Notes: a model not told the origin generated them from the letters alone. Counted from the first letter of the stretch, positions 36,163-44,839 are shown. The stretch: DNA of 64,000 nucleotides from Anaerolineaceae bacterium (GCA_026708325.1 JAPOVC010000028.1:182749-246748), one strand, 5' to 3'. Numbers and translations are program-made.

Positions 36163-37752
36163 TCAGGGATTGTTGACCCCGATTTGCGGCAGATAGTAGT
36201 GATAGCCCTGAATGCGGGCCCCGGCTGAGGAGTCCCAATCGACGTAATCGGCGACGGCGCGCTTCTCCAGCTGATCATAGAGGAAGAAGGAGACGACGTC
36301 CTCGGCCAGCTGTTCCTGCAGCACCATGTATTTGGCGAATCGCTCCTCTATGTCGACCGTGGCCAGGGCGTCGTCGATGGCCGCATCCAGCTCGGGGTCT
36401 TCCAGCCATTCATTCTGGAAGAAGGTGGCCGCAGTCTTGGAATGGTAGCGCTGTTCAATGAGGAGACCCGCTTCGGGGAGATCGGCGCCAGTGTAAAGCG
36501 TGACGATGTGGGGACTCAGTTCCTTGCTGGCCGTGTTCTCGACAACGTTGCCCCAGGGCAGGCCGACCACGGTGACCGGCATGCCGATCTCGGCCAGGTT
36601 GGACTGGAAGAGCAGGGCGAACTGTTCCTCGTCAGGCACTTCCGTCACCCAGACGACCTCGATGGGGTAGTCCTGAATGCTGTCGGCGTACTTGCATTCG
36701 GCCAGGGCGGCACGGGCAGCGTCCAGGTCCCGCCGCGGTGTGAAGACGTTCGGGTTATGCCCGGGTGTGGACTGCGAGAGGATGCCGACCATGGCCGGGG
36801 TGCCCGGCCATTCCAGACTGACGATGGTTTCGTAGTCGTAGGCCAGGGCGGCGGCCCGGCGACAGTTCACGTCATCGAAGGGAGGCAGGATGTTGTTCAC
36901 CATGTAGTAGAGCGAACTGCCCATGGAGGTCGTGTCAATGCTCACGCCATCAATGCTGCCAAGCGAGTTGTACGATTCGAGACCCTGCCAGGGATCGCTG
37001 ATTTCAAGTTCGCCATCAAGGAAGAGGGCGCGGATGGTGGCGAACTCAATCGTGCCGATGAATGTCACTTCGTCGGCCGCGTTTTCCACGTAGGCGTTCT
37101 GGTTCCAGTAATCGCCGAAGCGCGACATTTCGAGTTGCTCGGCAAGGTTGAATTCCACGACCTGGTAGGGTCCGGAACCCGCGTCGTTGGTCAGCAACCA
37201 CCCCTTGCCGTAATCGCCATGCTCGCCATACAGGGTCGAATCGCTGTCGTAGTTGGCGCGCACCAGGTCCTCATTGACGAAGTAGAAGCGTGAAAGGCGC
37301 AAGGTAAACAGCGGATCGGGATTGGACAGTGTGAACCGGACGGTTGAATCGTCCGGCGCTTCTACCGTGGCTTCCGGAAGCAGATAGGAGAAGCCTTCTC
37401 CGATGGTCTTCAGGCGAGTGTAGCTGTAGACGACGTCGCCTGCCTGCAATTCACTTCCGTCATGGAAGAGCACACCGGAGCGCAAATGGAAGGTGTAGGT
37501 CAGACCATCGTCAGAAACGTCCCAGCTTTCTGCGACCCAGGGGTCTGCGCCGCCGGCCGGATTGGGGAAGATGAGCGTATCGTAGATGTTGGTAATCGAT
37601 ATGGAACTCGAAAAATCGGAACCTACGTGCGGGTCAATGAACGTGGGCCAGGCGAAGTTGGCGCGCAGGCGACGGACGTCGTCGTCCTGGGCCATGGTCG
37701 TTGCCGAAACCAGCAACAGCAGCGCCAGGCAAAGTAAAATCACTCTCTTCAT
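36163..37752 (-). CDS. Peptide/nickel-type ABC binding protein (SBP family 5), copy 1
   Basis: A 529-residue binding protein, first gene of the 28-kb transcript. The ATG at 37752 follows GAGGAGA; the frame can begin two codons earlier at a TTG. The signal peptide KRVILLCLALLLLVSATTMA is followed by QDDD. TNIYDTLIFP, PWVAESWDVSDDGL and FHLRSGVLFHDGSELQAGDV match the paralog downstream (95-bp gap). It has LSPHIVTLYTGADLPEAGLL near the C-terminus, closely matching the same region in copy 2, so the duplication covers the whole gene. Confidence 0.9.
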   Translation of the reverse strand: MKRVILLCLALLLLVSATTMAQDDDVRRLRANFAWPTFIDPHVGSDFSSSISITNIYDTLIFPNPAGGADPWVAESWDVSDDGLTYTFHLRSGVLFHDGSELQAGDVVYSYTRLKTIGEGFSYLLPEATVEAPDDSTVRFTLSNPDPLFTLRLSRFYFVNEDLVRANYDSDSTLYGEHGDYGKGWLLTNDAGSGPYQVVEFNLAEQLEMSRFGDYWNQNAYVENAADEVTFIGTIEFATIRALFLDGELEISDPWQGLESYNSLGSIDGVSIDTTSMGSSLYYMVNNILPPFDDVNCRRAAALAYDYETIVSLEWPGTPAMVGILSQSTPGHNPNVFTPRRDLDAARAALAECKYADSIQDYPIEVVWVTEVPDEEQFALLFQSNLAEIGMPVTVVGLPWGNVVENTASKELSPHIVTLYTGADLPEAGLLIEQRYHSKTAATFFQNEWLEDPELDAAIDDALATVDIEERFAKYMVLQEQLAEDVVSFFLYDQLEKRAVADYVDWDSSAGARIQGYHYYLPQIGVNNP

Positions 37753-38387
37753 GAGCAAGTCTCCTCAATTCTTGCGGACAAAACAGGGTTCAGGCCAGCC
37801 CGGCCCGTTGCACGCGCCATCTCGGGGTAAAGGGACCGGGGGCGCGCCCGCTCCCGGGACAGGGACTGGATTGGCTGCGGTGGCTCCGGGGGCGCCTGGG
37901 CAATGTCAGGGTCTGGAGATGCGCCCGCTCTCCGGACCCGGCTGGGCGGGCGGGGTATGGGCGGTGGCAGGTCCAGGCGTTCCGGGGCCCGAAAATGTCG
38001 GCGTTGACATCGCGCGCAGCCCCTGAAATCAGTAGTAGAAAGTCTCGCCATACCTTGCCAACTAACTGCGGCAATCAGCCGTAACCACGGGAAGGTAACG
38101 CGGCCCGCAGCAATTGTCAAAAAAAGGCCCTGGTCAGTCGCCGCAGATGACAATCTGTACATGGCAAGCTTGCCGATGCTGGTTTAAGATTGTGTTGCCA
38201 TTCAGGCAGGCACACTCCGGGGCCCGCATGCGCCCGCCGGGTTGGAATCCCGTCGGGCGGAATCGAACAGGTTTCTTGCATTCCGTTTCAGGGCCCCTGG
38301 TCTCGAGCCTGCGGCTGGCGGCAGGTATGGCTCCCCAGATTTGAAATCCCCGCAGGGTTGCGGACGGGCGGTCGACGTGGAGGCAAG
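37753..38387. other. Gene-free divergent control region (635 bp)
   Basis: No supported gene in either strand. It separates the minus-strand peptide/hyu run from the plus-strand redox pair. Visible structure: a perfect 12-bp palindrome GGCAAGCTTGCC (38163-38174), and an 11-bp inverted repeat with one mismatch around a 7-nt loop (38231-38241 with 38249-38259). A weak minus-strand promoter-like pair, TTGGCA and TACTAC 18 bp apart, lies near 38030-38060. The 37800-37990 part is very GC-rich. Confidence 0.6.
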
Positions 38388-39674
38388 GTGAGGACTGCGG
38401 ACGGGCAGGGGAAAGAAAACGGGAGCGCCGCGAATCGGGCGACGATCTACGGCGCCCACTGGTGTCCCGACTGCCGGCGCTGCAAGACGTTCATGGGCGA
38501 GCACGGCGTGCCCTACCAATGGATTGACATCCTGGAACATCCCGAATACACGCGGGAGATACTGGACAAGACCGGTGGCAAGCGCGTCCTGCCAACCCTG
38601 GTGTTCGATGACGGCGACGTCCTTTTGTGCCCGACCAACCTGGAGTTGGCGAGAAAACTGGACATTTCGCTGCACCTGAATCGCAGCTTCTGGCCGCTGA
38701 TCATCATAGGTGCGGGTCCGGCCGGACTGACGGCGTCCCTGTTCACAGCACGGGACGCGACAGAGACCCTGGTTATCGAACGCGAGGCAGTCGGAGGCAA
38801 CGCCAATTTCACCGGCTATCTGGATAACGTTCCGGGCTTCCCCACGCCGATTACGGGATTTGAATTCAGTGACAGACTTCGTGAGCAGGCCGAATTTTTC
38901 GGCGTGGAAATCCTGCAGTCTTCCAGCATTGCCACGATACGCAGCCGCGACAGCTATCACACGGTAGTCACCACAACCGGCGAGGAATTTAGCGGCAGCG
39001 CCGTCATCATCGCGACAGGGAGCAAATACCGGCGCCTGAACGTGGAAGGCGAGGACAAATTTTTGGGCAACGGCGTACATTACTGCGCTGCCTGCGACGG
39101 ACCCTTCTACAAGGGACAGCACGTTGCGGTGCTGGGCGGCGGCAACAGTGCCGTCGAGGCGGCGCTGGACCTGGCCGGGATTGCCGACCGGGTCTCACTG
39201 CTGGTGCGCGGCAAGGAACTGACCGCCAACACGGTATATCAGGACAAGCTGCACGAACAGCAAAACGTGAGCATCCGCTTCAACAACATGACCATCGGCT
39301 TTGAAGGACGCAAACGGTTGCGGCGCCTGCGGGTAAGAGACGTCAGGACCGGCGTCGAGGACCAGGTGCATGTGAACGGCGCTTTCGTATTCATCGGTCT
39401 GGAACCCAACACGTCTTTCCTGAATGACACGGACGTGGAACTGAACAGGGCAGGCTTCATACTGACCGGTCACAACTTGCCGGCAAACAGTGGCTGGTTG
39501 AATCGCAATGAATCGCGTTTGCCCCTGATGTTCGAGACTTCCGTGCCAGGCATTTTTGCCGCCGGGGACGTGCGCGAAGGCAGCACCAAGCAGGTCGCAT
39601 CCGCGGCGGGAGAAGGAGTGACGGCAGCGATGCTGGTACGGGAATACCTGAAGGGCGTCAGGTTCAGGATCTGA
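38388..39674 (+). CDS. Glutaredoxin-like domain fused to thioredoxin reductase-like flavoprotein
   Basis: A 428-residue fusion. The start is GTG 38388 behind GGAGG; the frame is open further upstream but has no other good start. Residues ~16-96 form a glutaredoxin/NrdH-like domain with WCPDC (C26, C29) and the cis-proline VLPT. Residues ~101-428 are a thioredoxin reductase: FAD loop IIIGAGPAG (105-113), redox pair C233-A-A-C236 in YCAACDG, NADPH loop LGGGNSAVEAA and the FAD-binding end GIFAAGDVREGSTKQVASAAGEG. Electrons should pass from NADPH through FAD and the 233/236 disulfide to the attached redoxin. The thiol peroxidase gene 36 bp downstream is the obvious acceptor. Confidence 0.9.
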   Translation: MRTADGQGKENGSAANRATIYGAHWCPDCRRCKTFMGEHGVPYQWIDILEHPEYTREILDKTGGKRVLPTLVFDDGDVLLCPTNLELARKLDISLHLNRSFWPLIIIGAGPAGLTASLFTARDATETLVIEREAVGGNANFTGYLDNVPGFPTPITGFEFSDRLREQAEFFGVEILQSSSIATIRSRDSYHTVVTTTGEEFSGSAVIIATGSKYRRLNVEGEDKFLGNGVHYCAACDGPFYKGQHVAVLGGGNSAVEAALDLAGIADRVSLLVRGKELTANTVYQDKLHEQQNVSIRFNNMTIGFEGRKRLRRLRVRDVRTGVEDQVHVNGAFVFIGLEPNTSFLNDTDVELNRAGFILTGHNLPANSGWLNRNESRLPLMFETSVPGIFAAGDVREGSTKQVASAAGEGVTAAMLVREYLKGVRFRI

Positions 39675-39710
39675 TGAGTGGCGGGAAAATGAGTGGGTCA
39701 GGGGGAGATG

Positions 39711-40226
39711 ATGAGCGAAAGAACCGTCACCTATCTGGGTGAGATGATCGTGCATCTGGACGGAACACGTCTCTCCGCCGGCGATGAAGCGCCGGAGGCG
39801 ACCGTCCAAAGCAAATTCCATACGTCCTTCGACTTGCTGGGCGACACCGATGGCAAGATTCGCCTGGTCAGTTCGGTGCCGAGTCTGGATACGGCCATCT
39901 GCAACGAACAGACCATGCTGTTGAGCAGGGAAGTGGCGGAAATGGGCGAAGACTTCGCTTTCATCACCGTCAGTATGGACCTTCCCTTCGCGCAGGACCG
40001 CTGGTGCTCCGCCGCCGGCGTTTCGCGTAACGTGGTCCTTTCAGACTATCGCGACGGGACCTTTGGCAGGGCCTACGGCACGATCATCCGGGAACTGAGA
40101 ATCCTGCACCGCGCGCTGTTCGTCATTGATGACGAAAACTACATTTGCTACGTTCAGTATCTTCCTGAAGTTCACGAGCATCCGGACTACGAGACGGCGC
40201 TGGCAGTTCTGAAGGGCCTGGCCTGA
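39711..40226 (+). CDS. tpx: Thiol peroxidase (Tpx, 2-Cys peroxiredoxin)
   Basis: A 171-residue Tpx-class peroxiredoxin that reduces H2O2 and alkyl hydroperoxides. The peroxidatic cysteine is C64 in PSLDTAICNEQT and the resolving cysteine C99 in MDLPFAQDRWCS, the same spacing as E. coli Tpx (C61/C95). The end DYETALAVLKGLA is also typical. Of two adjacent ATGs, the one at 39711 has better distance from AGGGGG. It follows the redoxin-reductase fusion and should be recycled by it. It converges with the PfkB kinase gene after 17 bp. Confidence 0.94.
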   Translation: MSERTVTYLGEMIVHLDGTRLSAGDEAPEATVQSKFHTSFDLLGDTDGKIRLVSSVPSLDTAICNEQTMLLSREVAEMGEDFAFITVSMDLPFAQDRWCSAAGVSRNVVLSDYRDGTFGRAYGTIIRELRILHRALFVIDDENYICYVQYLPEVHEHPDYETALAVLKGLA

Positions 40227-40243
40227 ATTGTTCGCTGCGGCTT

Positions 40244-41203
40244 TCACGCCTGGGCGCGGACCTGCCGCTGCATAGTCGCAAGGCGCGCTTGCGCCGCCGG
40301 CAGTGACGGCAAATTTGTCTGGCAACCGACGGCTTCCACGACGAAGCTGGCGACGCTGGCCCCGAGCCGGATGGCTTCCGGCAGCGTCTGGCCCTGCGCC
40401 AGACCGACTGCCAGGCCCGCGACGAAACCGTCACCGGCCCCGGTGGAATCCAGCACGCGGCGTGCGGCGACGGCCGGGACCTGCCCCCTGAACTTCGGCG
40501 TTTGCCAGGCGACGCCGCCCGCGCCCCGGGTACAGACAATGGCGGACAGCCCTGCATCCAGAAGCGCATGCTCCTCGTCAAGGCCCGGCATTGATACAAG
40601 CTGTGCCAGTTCGTGTTCGGTGCATACCAGCATGTTTGCCCTGCCAACGAAGGCTGCGGCCAGATCAGGCGCGGTCGCCAGGGCGCCACTCAATAACACC
40701 TGTGCTCCGCCCGCCCGCGCCAACTCCGCTGCCTTCAGGGTGAAGCGGTCGAAGCGATAGGTGATGACGGCGACACTTGCCGCGGCAAGGATGGCGGGAT
40801 CCGGCGCAAATTCCTCCTGGCGCGCGGCGACGCCGATCTGCGAGATGCAGACGGAATCTCCATCGGCATCGCGAAACATGAAGCTGTGGCCGCAACGCTC
40901 GCCGGGGATAACCTGCACGGCCCGCCGGTCCACGCCGCATTCATCAAGATGCGTCGCGTAGCCGCGCGCCTCAAAGTCATCGCCGACCACGCTGACCAGG
41001 GCCGAACGGGCTCCCAGGCGGGCGGCGGCGACCGCCACATTGGGGGCGCAGCCGCCGAAATACACGCGTTCCACGTCATCGACGGGGCTGCAGATCTGGA
41101 CCGTGTCGCCAGGAGCGGGCAGGGATGCGACTTCAAACAGGTGGTCGAAATTGGTCCAGGAGCCGACCGCGACGACGTCAAGGTCCGCTGCGGGCCGGCT
41201 CAT
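40244..41203 (-). CDS. PfkB-family sugar/nucleoside kinase
   Basis: A 319-residue ribokinase-like enzyme. The start MSRPAADLDVVAVGSW at 41203 overlaps the amidohydrolase stop by 4 bp. PfkB signature 1 is FGGCAPNVAVAAARLGARS; signature 2 with the catalytic aspartate is DSTGAGDGFVAGLAVG. The substrate cannot be read from sequence; sugar, nucleoside or hydroxymethylpyrimidine-like compounds are all possible. It is the last gene of an operon led by a NitT/TauT-type importer, so it probably phosphorylates the imported compound or the product released by the amidohydrolase. Confidence 0.85.
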   Translation of the reverse strand: MSRPAADLDVVAVGSWTNFDHLFEVASLPAPGDTVQICSPVDDVERVYFGGCAPNVAVAAARLGARSALVSVVGDDFEARGYATHLDECGVDRRAVQVIPGERCGHSFMFRDADGDSVCISQIGVAARQEEFAPDPAILAAASVAVITYRFDRFTLKAAELARAGGAQVLLSGALATAPDLAAAFVGRANMLVCTEHELAQLVSMPGLDEEHALLDAGLSAIVCTRGAGGVAWQTPKFRGQVPAVAARRVLDSTGAGDGFVAGLAVGLAQGQTLPEAIRLGASVASFVVEAVGCQTNLPSLPAAQARLATMQRQVRAQA

Positions 41204-41994
41204 GCGCTTGCGGCGGGGAAGCCCCAGATGCGCTCGGCGTTGCGGTGGAAGATCAACTCCAGCTCCGCGTCGGTGAAGCGGCATTCCTCAACCTTGATGC
41301 GTTCCACCAACGGCGACTGGAAAGGCGCGTCACTGCCGTAGAGCAGGCGTTCGGCGCCGACGGCGCGCACGAAAGCCTTGATGTCGTAGGGCCAGGCCTG
41401 GCTCATGTCGGCGAAGACATTCTCCGCCTCCTTGCAGGCGATGATGGTCTCTGTCAGGTAATCGTGCAGGCCGATGTGGGCGATGATGACCTTCGCCCGG
41501 GGGTACTGGCGGGCCGCATAACCCTGCAGCGAAGGCAGGTCGCGGCCAGGGTGTCCGGAGTGAAAAAGGACGGGAATGTCGTATTTTGCCGCCGCCTCGA
41601 AGACCGGGCCGGTGACCTTCAGGCTGGCCGGATTGTAGAAATCGGCGCGGGCGACCATCTTGATCCCGCCAAGGCCGCGTTTCTCGACGAAGTAACGCAC
41701 AGTTTCCCACACGAATTCCTCGCCGAACAGTGGATTCAGTCGAATCGCGCCGATCAGACGCTCCGGATTCGCAGCGACCGCGCGGGCAACGGCCTCATTG
41801 GCCTGGCGGTAATCGTTGTCGTACGGGGGGTTGAGAATGCGGTCCGGCGGCAGCAACACACCGCGGTCGAGGCCGTACTCATCCAGCATGCGGATGATGG
41901 ATTCGGGTTGGTCGTACTGCACGTAGGGCACGATGAGATGCCCGGCGATGGCCGGGTCCGTACCGAAATGTATGTGCGCGTCGATGATGGTCAT
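41200..41994 (-). CDS. Amidohydrolase family 2 (metal-dependent TIM-barrel hydrolase)
   Basis: A 264-residue protein of the amidohydrolase-2 group (decarboxylases, lactonases and hydrolases such as ACMSD-like enzymes). The first metal motif is IIDAHIHFG with H7 and H9, a barrel His lies in VLFHSGHPG, and the terminal Asp in LYGSDAPFQSP. There is no signal peptide. It lies 58 bp after the NMT1-type binding protein, behind a perfect hairpin, and its stop overlaps the PfkB kinase start (ATGA), so the two enzymes are made together. The reaction is not predictable. Confidence 0.85.
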   Translation of the reverse strand: MTIIDAHIHFGTDPAIAGHLIVPYVQYDQPESIIRMLDEYGLDRGVLLPPDRILNPPYDNDYRQANEAVARAVAANPERLIGAIRLNPLFGEEFVWETVRYFVEKRGLGGIKMVARADFYNPASLKVTGPVFEAAAKYDIPVLFHSGHPGRDLPSLQGYAARQYPRAKVIIAHIGLHDYLTETIIACKEAENVFADMSQAWPYDIKAFVRAVGAERLLYGSDAPFQSPLVERIKVEECRFTDAELELIFHRNAERIWGFPAASA

Positions 41995-42013
41995 GGATTT
42001 CGTGCCCGTGATT

Positions 42014-42039
42014 GAGGGGGTCGCCGTGGCGACCCCCTC
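42014..42039 (-). promoter_or_regulatory. Perfect stem-loop between SBP and amidohydrolase
   Basis: GAGGGGGTCGCC (42014-42025) and its exact complement at 42028-42039 form a 12-bp stem with a very tight loop (2 nt, or 4 nt if the closing pair opens). It starts 13 bp after the binding-protein stop. No U-run follows in the minus direction. It is likely a stabiliser of the upstream transporter message and may reduce read-through to the two enzymes. Confidence 0.65.
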
Positions 42040-42052
42040 CCGCAGTCAGTCG

Positions 42053-43138
42053 CTATTCTTCTTCGCCATACATTTCGACGAAGGCCGCGTGGACGTCTTC
42101 CATCAGGAAGACACCTTCGGTGGGTACGGGCTCCATGATGACGCCGCTGACGTTCACGAAGTAGTCATTCGTGTCGTCCCAGCGCGCCTTCCAGTAGCTG
42201 TATCCATCTTCCGAGAGGATGTCGCGCTCGATCTCGCTGGCGTTGAGCGGGTAGTGCTCGTAGCCCTGCCAGAATTCCTTGAAAGCCTCAACGGACATGT
42301 TGGCACCCGTCTGGGTATTGAGGACGTCGAGAATGATGGCCGCGCCCTCATCCGTGTTCTCTTCGACGAAATTGACGATGCGGAACCAGACATTCAGCAG
42401 TTTCAGTATGGTCTCCTGGTTTTCGGCCGCGTAATCCGGCGTGGAGATGATTCCGTTCAGCGGCGGTGGCGCCAGGTCCGCGCCGACGACAACCGGCTTG
42501 TAGCCCTCTGCAGTCGCGCGCGTGCGCTGCGGGATGCCACCCAGGTAGAAGTCGCCCGTGCCTGAGAGGAAGGCGGCCAGACCCTCGTCCGGATTCAGGT
42601 CAACAATGGTGATGTCCATATCGGGATCCAGACCGACGCGCGCCGCCGAGCCGACCACCGCCTGGCCCATATCGGTGTTGCCCGTGGTCACGACGGTATG
42701 CCCCTGCATCTGCTGCAGGGCCGCGACGACGGCATCCTCGCGCTCCATCCCTTCGGCCTCGAATTCCTCAACCGACATGAATTCGGGTCTTGCCATCAGG
42801 GCTGCACCGGCGTCGAAAATGTTGAAGCCGTACACGTAAACGAACTGGAAGGCATCGTAGGTGGCGATGACCGAGGAGATGTTGTTGATGGCGACGTCAA
42901 CTTCACCGGCGGCCAGCGCTTCCTGAACCTCGGTCCAGCCAAGGATGACGAACTCGACGTCGAGTCCTTCTTCGGCGTACCAGCCAAATTCCTGCCCGAG
43001 GATGGGCAGCAAGGTATCCTGGAAGGGCGATACACCGTAACGGACGCTGACCATCTCATCCTGGGCCTGCACGCCCGAAATGGCGAATGCAGCCAGCAAC
43101 AGGACGATCAAAACGCCGCGAACACCTTTCACCTGCAT
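42053..43138 (-). CDS. NMT1/SsuA-type ABC substrate-binding protein
   Basis: A 361-residue binding protein of the NitT/TauT group. ATG 43138 follows AAGGAGG; 19 upstream in-frame residues lack a start signal. The signal peptide (GVLIVLLLAAFAISGVQA) is cut before QDEM, with no lipobox. Mature hallmarks are DTLLPILGQEFGWYAEEGLDVEF, GEVDVAINNISSV and VVTTGNTDMGQAVVG, typical of proteins that bind small organic ions or pyrimidine-like molecules (taurine, sulfonates, HMP). The permease gene ends 78 bp upstream. Confidence 0.88.
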   Translation of the reverse strand: MQVKGVRGVLIVLLLAAFAISGVQAQDEMVSVRYGVSPFQDTLLPILGQEFGWYAEEGLDVEFVILGWTEVQEALAAGEVDVAINNISSVIATYDAFQFVYVYGFNIFDAGAALMARPEFMSVEEFEAEGMEREDAVVAALQQMQGHTVVTTGNTDMGQAVVGSAARVGLDPDMDITIVDLNPDEGLAAFLSGTGDFYLGGIPQRTRATAEGYKPVVVGADLAPPPLNGIISTPDYAAENQETILKLLNVWFRIVNFVEENTDEGAAIILDVLNTQTGANMSVEAFKEFWQGYEHYPLNASEIERDILSEDGYSYWKARWDDTNDYFVNVSGVIMEPVPTEGVFLMEDVHAAFVEMYGEEE

Positions 43139-43216
43139 CTCTTCCTCCTTATGGAACAACGAAAACACTCTGGCATTTTGCCAGCGGACAACCACGGCAG
43201 CGCGCGCGAAAGTCTC

Positions 43217-44011
43217 TCATACCTGCGTTTCAGCGTCACGTTCCGTCCAGCGCGTCAGGCGGCGCGTAAACAGGTAGAGCAGGCGGTCTGCCAATGCCGC
43301 CTCCATACCGATGATAATGATACCCAGCAGGATGGTCTGCGTGTTCAGGCTGCGTCGCGCGACCATGATCATGAAGCCGATGCCCTCCTGCGCACCCATC
43401 AATTCCGCCGCGATCATCAGGCCGAAGGCGAGCGCCAACGCCACGCGCCAGCCGGCGATCAGCTCGGGCACAATGGCCGGCAGGATCACCGTACGATAAA
43501 TATGGTCCTGCCCGGCGCCCAGCGAGCGCGCTGCCTGGATGTAAATGCGCGGTACGTTGCGCACGGCCTCGATGGTACTCACGACCATGACCATGAAGCA
43601 ACCCAGTCCCGCCAGCAGGACCTGGCCAAACATGCCGATACCGAACCAGAGGATGAAAAAGGGGATCAGGGCGATCGGCGGAATGGGCCGCAATGCCTCG
43701 ATGACCGGCTCCAGCAACGCGAAGACAATGCGGAAGCGGCTCATCACCAGGCCGACCAGCACGCCCAGCGCCGAACCGGCGAGGAAACTGATACTCACGC
43801 GATAGAAGGTCACCAGGGCCTGGCGCAGAATGGTGGACCGCACCTGCACCAGGGTATCCAGCACGCGATCCGGGCTGGGCAACTTGAGCGACGAGACCAG
43901 TTCCCATTCCGTGGTCACCAGATACCAGGTGACGAGCACCAGCAGGATCGAGGCCAGGCTGATGGCGCGCGTGCGGCGAATCCGCTGGCGTACGCCTTCT
44001 TCCTGCAGCAT
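43217..44011 (-). CDS. NitT/TauT-type ABC transporter permease
   Basis: A 264-residue inner-membrane permease (SsuC/TauC-like) with a first helix at ~16-35 (ISLASILLVLVTWYLVTTEW) and about five more. The EAA loop reads AARSLGAGQDHIYRTVILPA. The start ATG shares a base with the ATPase stop (TGATG). It works with the ATPase at 44011-44805 and the binding protein downstream. Order ATPase-permease-SBP places the high-demand SBP third but with its own strong ribosome-binding site. Confidence 0.92.
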   Translation of the reverse strand: MLQEEGVRQRIRRTRAISLASILLVLVTWYLVTTEWELVSSLKLPSPDRVLDTLVQVRSTILRQALVTFYRVSISFLAGSALGVLVGLVMSRFRIVFALLEPVIEALRPIPPIALIPFFILWFGIGMFGQVLLAGLGCFMVMVVSTIEAVRNVPRIYIQAARSLGAGQDHIYRTVILPAIVPELIAGWRVALALAFGLMIAAELMGAQEGIGFMIMVARRSLNTQTILLGIIIIGMEAALADRLLYLFTRRLTRWTERDAETQV

Positions 44012-44805
44012 CAGGCGGCAGACTCCGCTTCCTTTTGGCTCAGGACGTCCATCAATTGCTGACGAAGCGCCTGGAAGCTGGCGCTGGTCTTGCGGCGCGG
44101 GTCCAGCTCGCGTCCAAGAGGCACGGGCACGTCCGCCGCCACGCGCGCTGGGCGAGGAGTCAACACGACCACGCGATCGCCGATGAACAACGCTTCTTCA
44201 ATGTCGTGCGTGACGAAAAGGATGGTCAGCGCTTCTTCCTGCCAAAGGCGCAGCAACTCAATCTGCATTTCCTCCCTGGTCAGCACGTCCAGCGCGCCAA
44301 AGGGCTCGTCCATCAGCAGGATGGCCGGCTTGTTGGCGTAGGCGCGGGCAAGATCGACGCGCTTTTTCATGCCGCCCGAGAGTTGCAGGGGGTAGAGGTC
44401 GCGGTATTCGGCGAGGCCGACGAGGGAGAGCAAGCGCTCGACGATTCGCGAAACCTCGGCGGCCGGCACCTTGCGCGCCACCGGGCCATAGGCAAGGTTT
44501 TGCTCCACGGTCAGCCAGGGGAACACGGAGTCCTGCTGGAAGACAACCGCTCTTTCCGCCCCCGGGCCGGTCACTGTTGCGCCATCGACGAGGACTGCGC
44601 CGGCGCCGGGCGCGATGAAACCGGCGACCAGGTTCAACAGGGTCGATTTGCCGCAGCCCGACGGTCCAACGATGCAGACGATTTCATTGGTGGCGATTTG
44701 CAGGCTGGTTTCATCCAGCGCCGCGACCGAACCCTGTGGCGTCGCAAAGGACTTGCTAACGCCAAGTAACTCTATTTTGGGCGAAGGGAGGTTCTGAACT
44801 GCCAC
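44011..44805 (-). CDS. NitT/TauT-type ABC transporter ATPase
   Basis: A 264-residue ATPase with Walker A GPSGCGKST, Q-loop VVFQQDSVFPWL, signature LSGGMKKRVDLARA, Walker B AILLMDEPFGALD and switch FVTHDIEEALF. The frame is open to an ATG at 44916, but a good promoter at 44840-44868 lies inside that extension. The start was therefore set at GTG 44805, giving a leader of about 28 nt and a protein of normal family length. It is first in the operon ATPase-permease-SBP-amidohydrolase-kinase. Confidence 0.9.
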   Translation of the reverse strand: MAVQNLPSPKIELLGVSKSFATPQGSVAALDETSLQIATNEIVCIVGPSGCGKSTLLNLVAGFIAPGAGAVLVDGATVTGPGAERAVVFQQDSVFPWLTVEQNLAYGPVARKVPAAEVSRIVERLLSLVGLAEYRDLYPLQLSGGMKKRVDLARAYANKPAILLMDEPFGALDVLTREEMQIELLRLWQEEALTILFVTHDIEEALFIGDRVVVLTPRPARVAADVPVPLGRELDPRRKTSASFQALRQQLMDVLSQKEAESAA

Positions 44806-44839
44806 TGTTCCCGTACTCAAGCGATTTGTGCCGCGGGCG

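Noticed and set aside
38185-38190. TAAGAT as a -10 box for the redox operon
   Set aside because: No acceptable -35 hexamer lies 16-18 bp upstream; the nearest TTGCC is only 9 bp away.
38231-38259. A tRNA-like T-arm (GGGTTGGAATCCC) in the divergent region
   Set aside because: The flanking sequence does not form a D-arm, an anticodon arm or a matching acceptor stem. It is better read as a simple inverted repeat.
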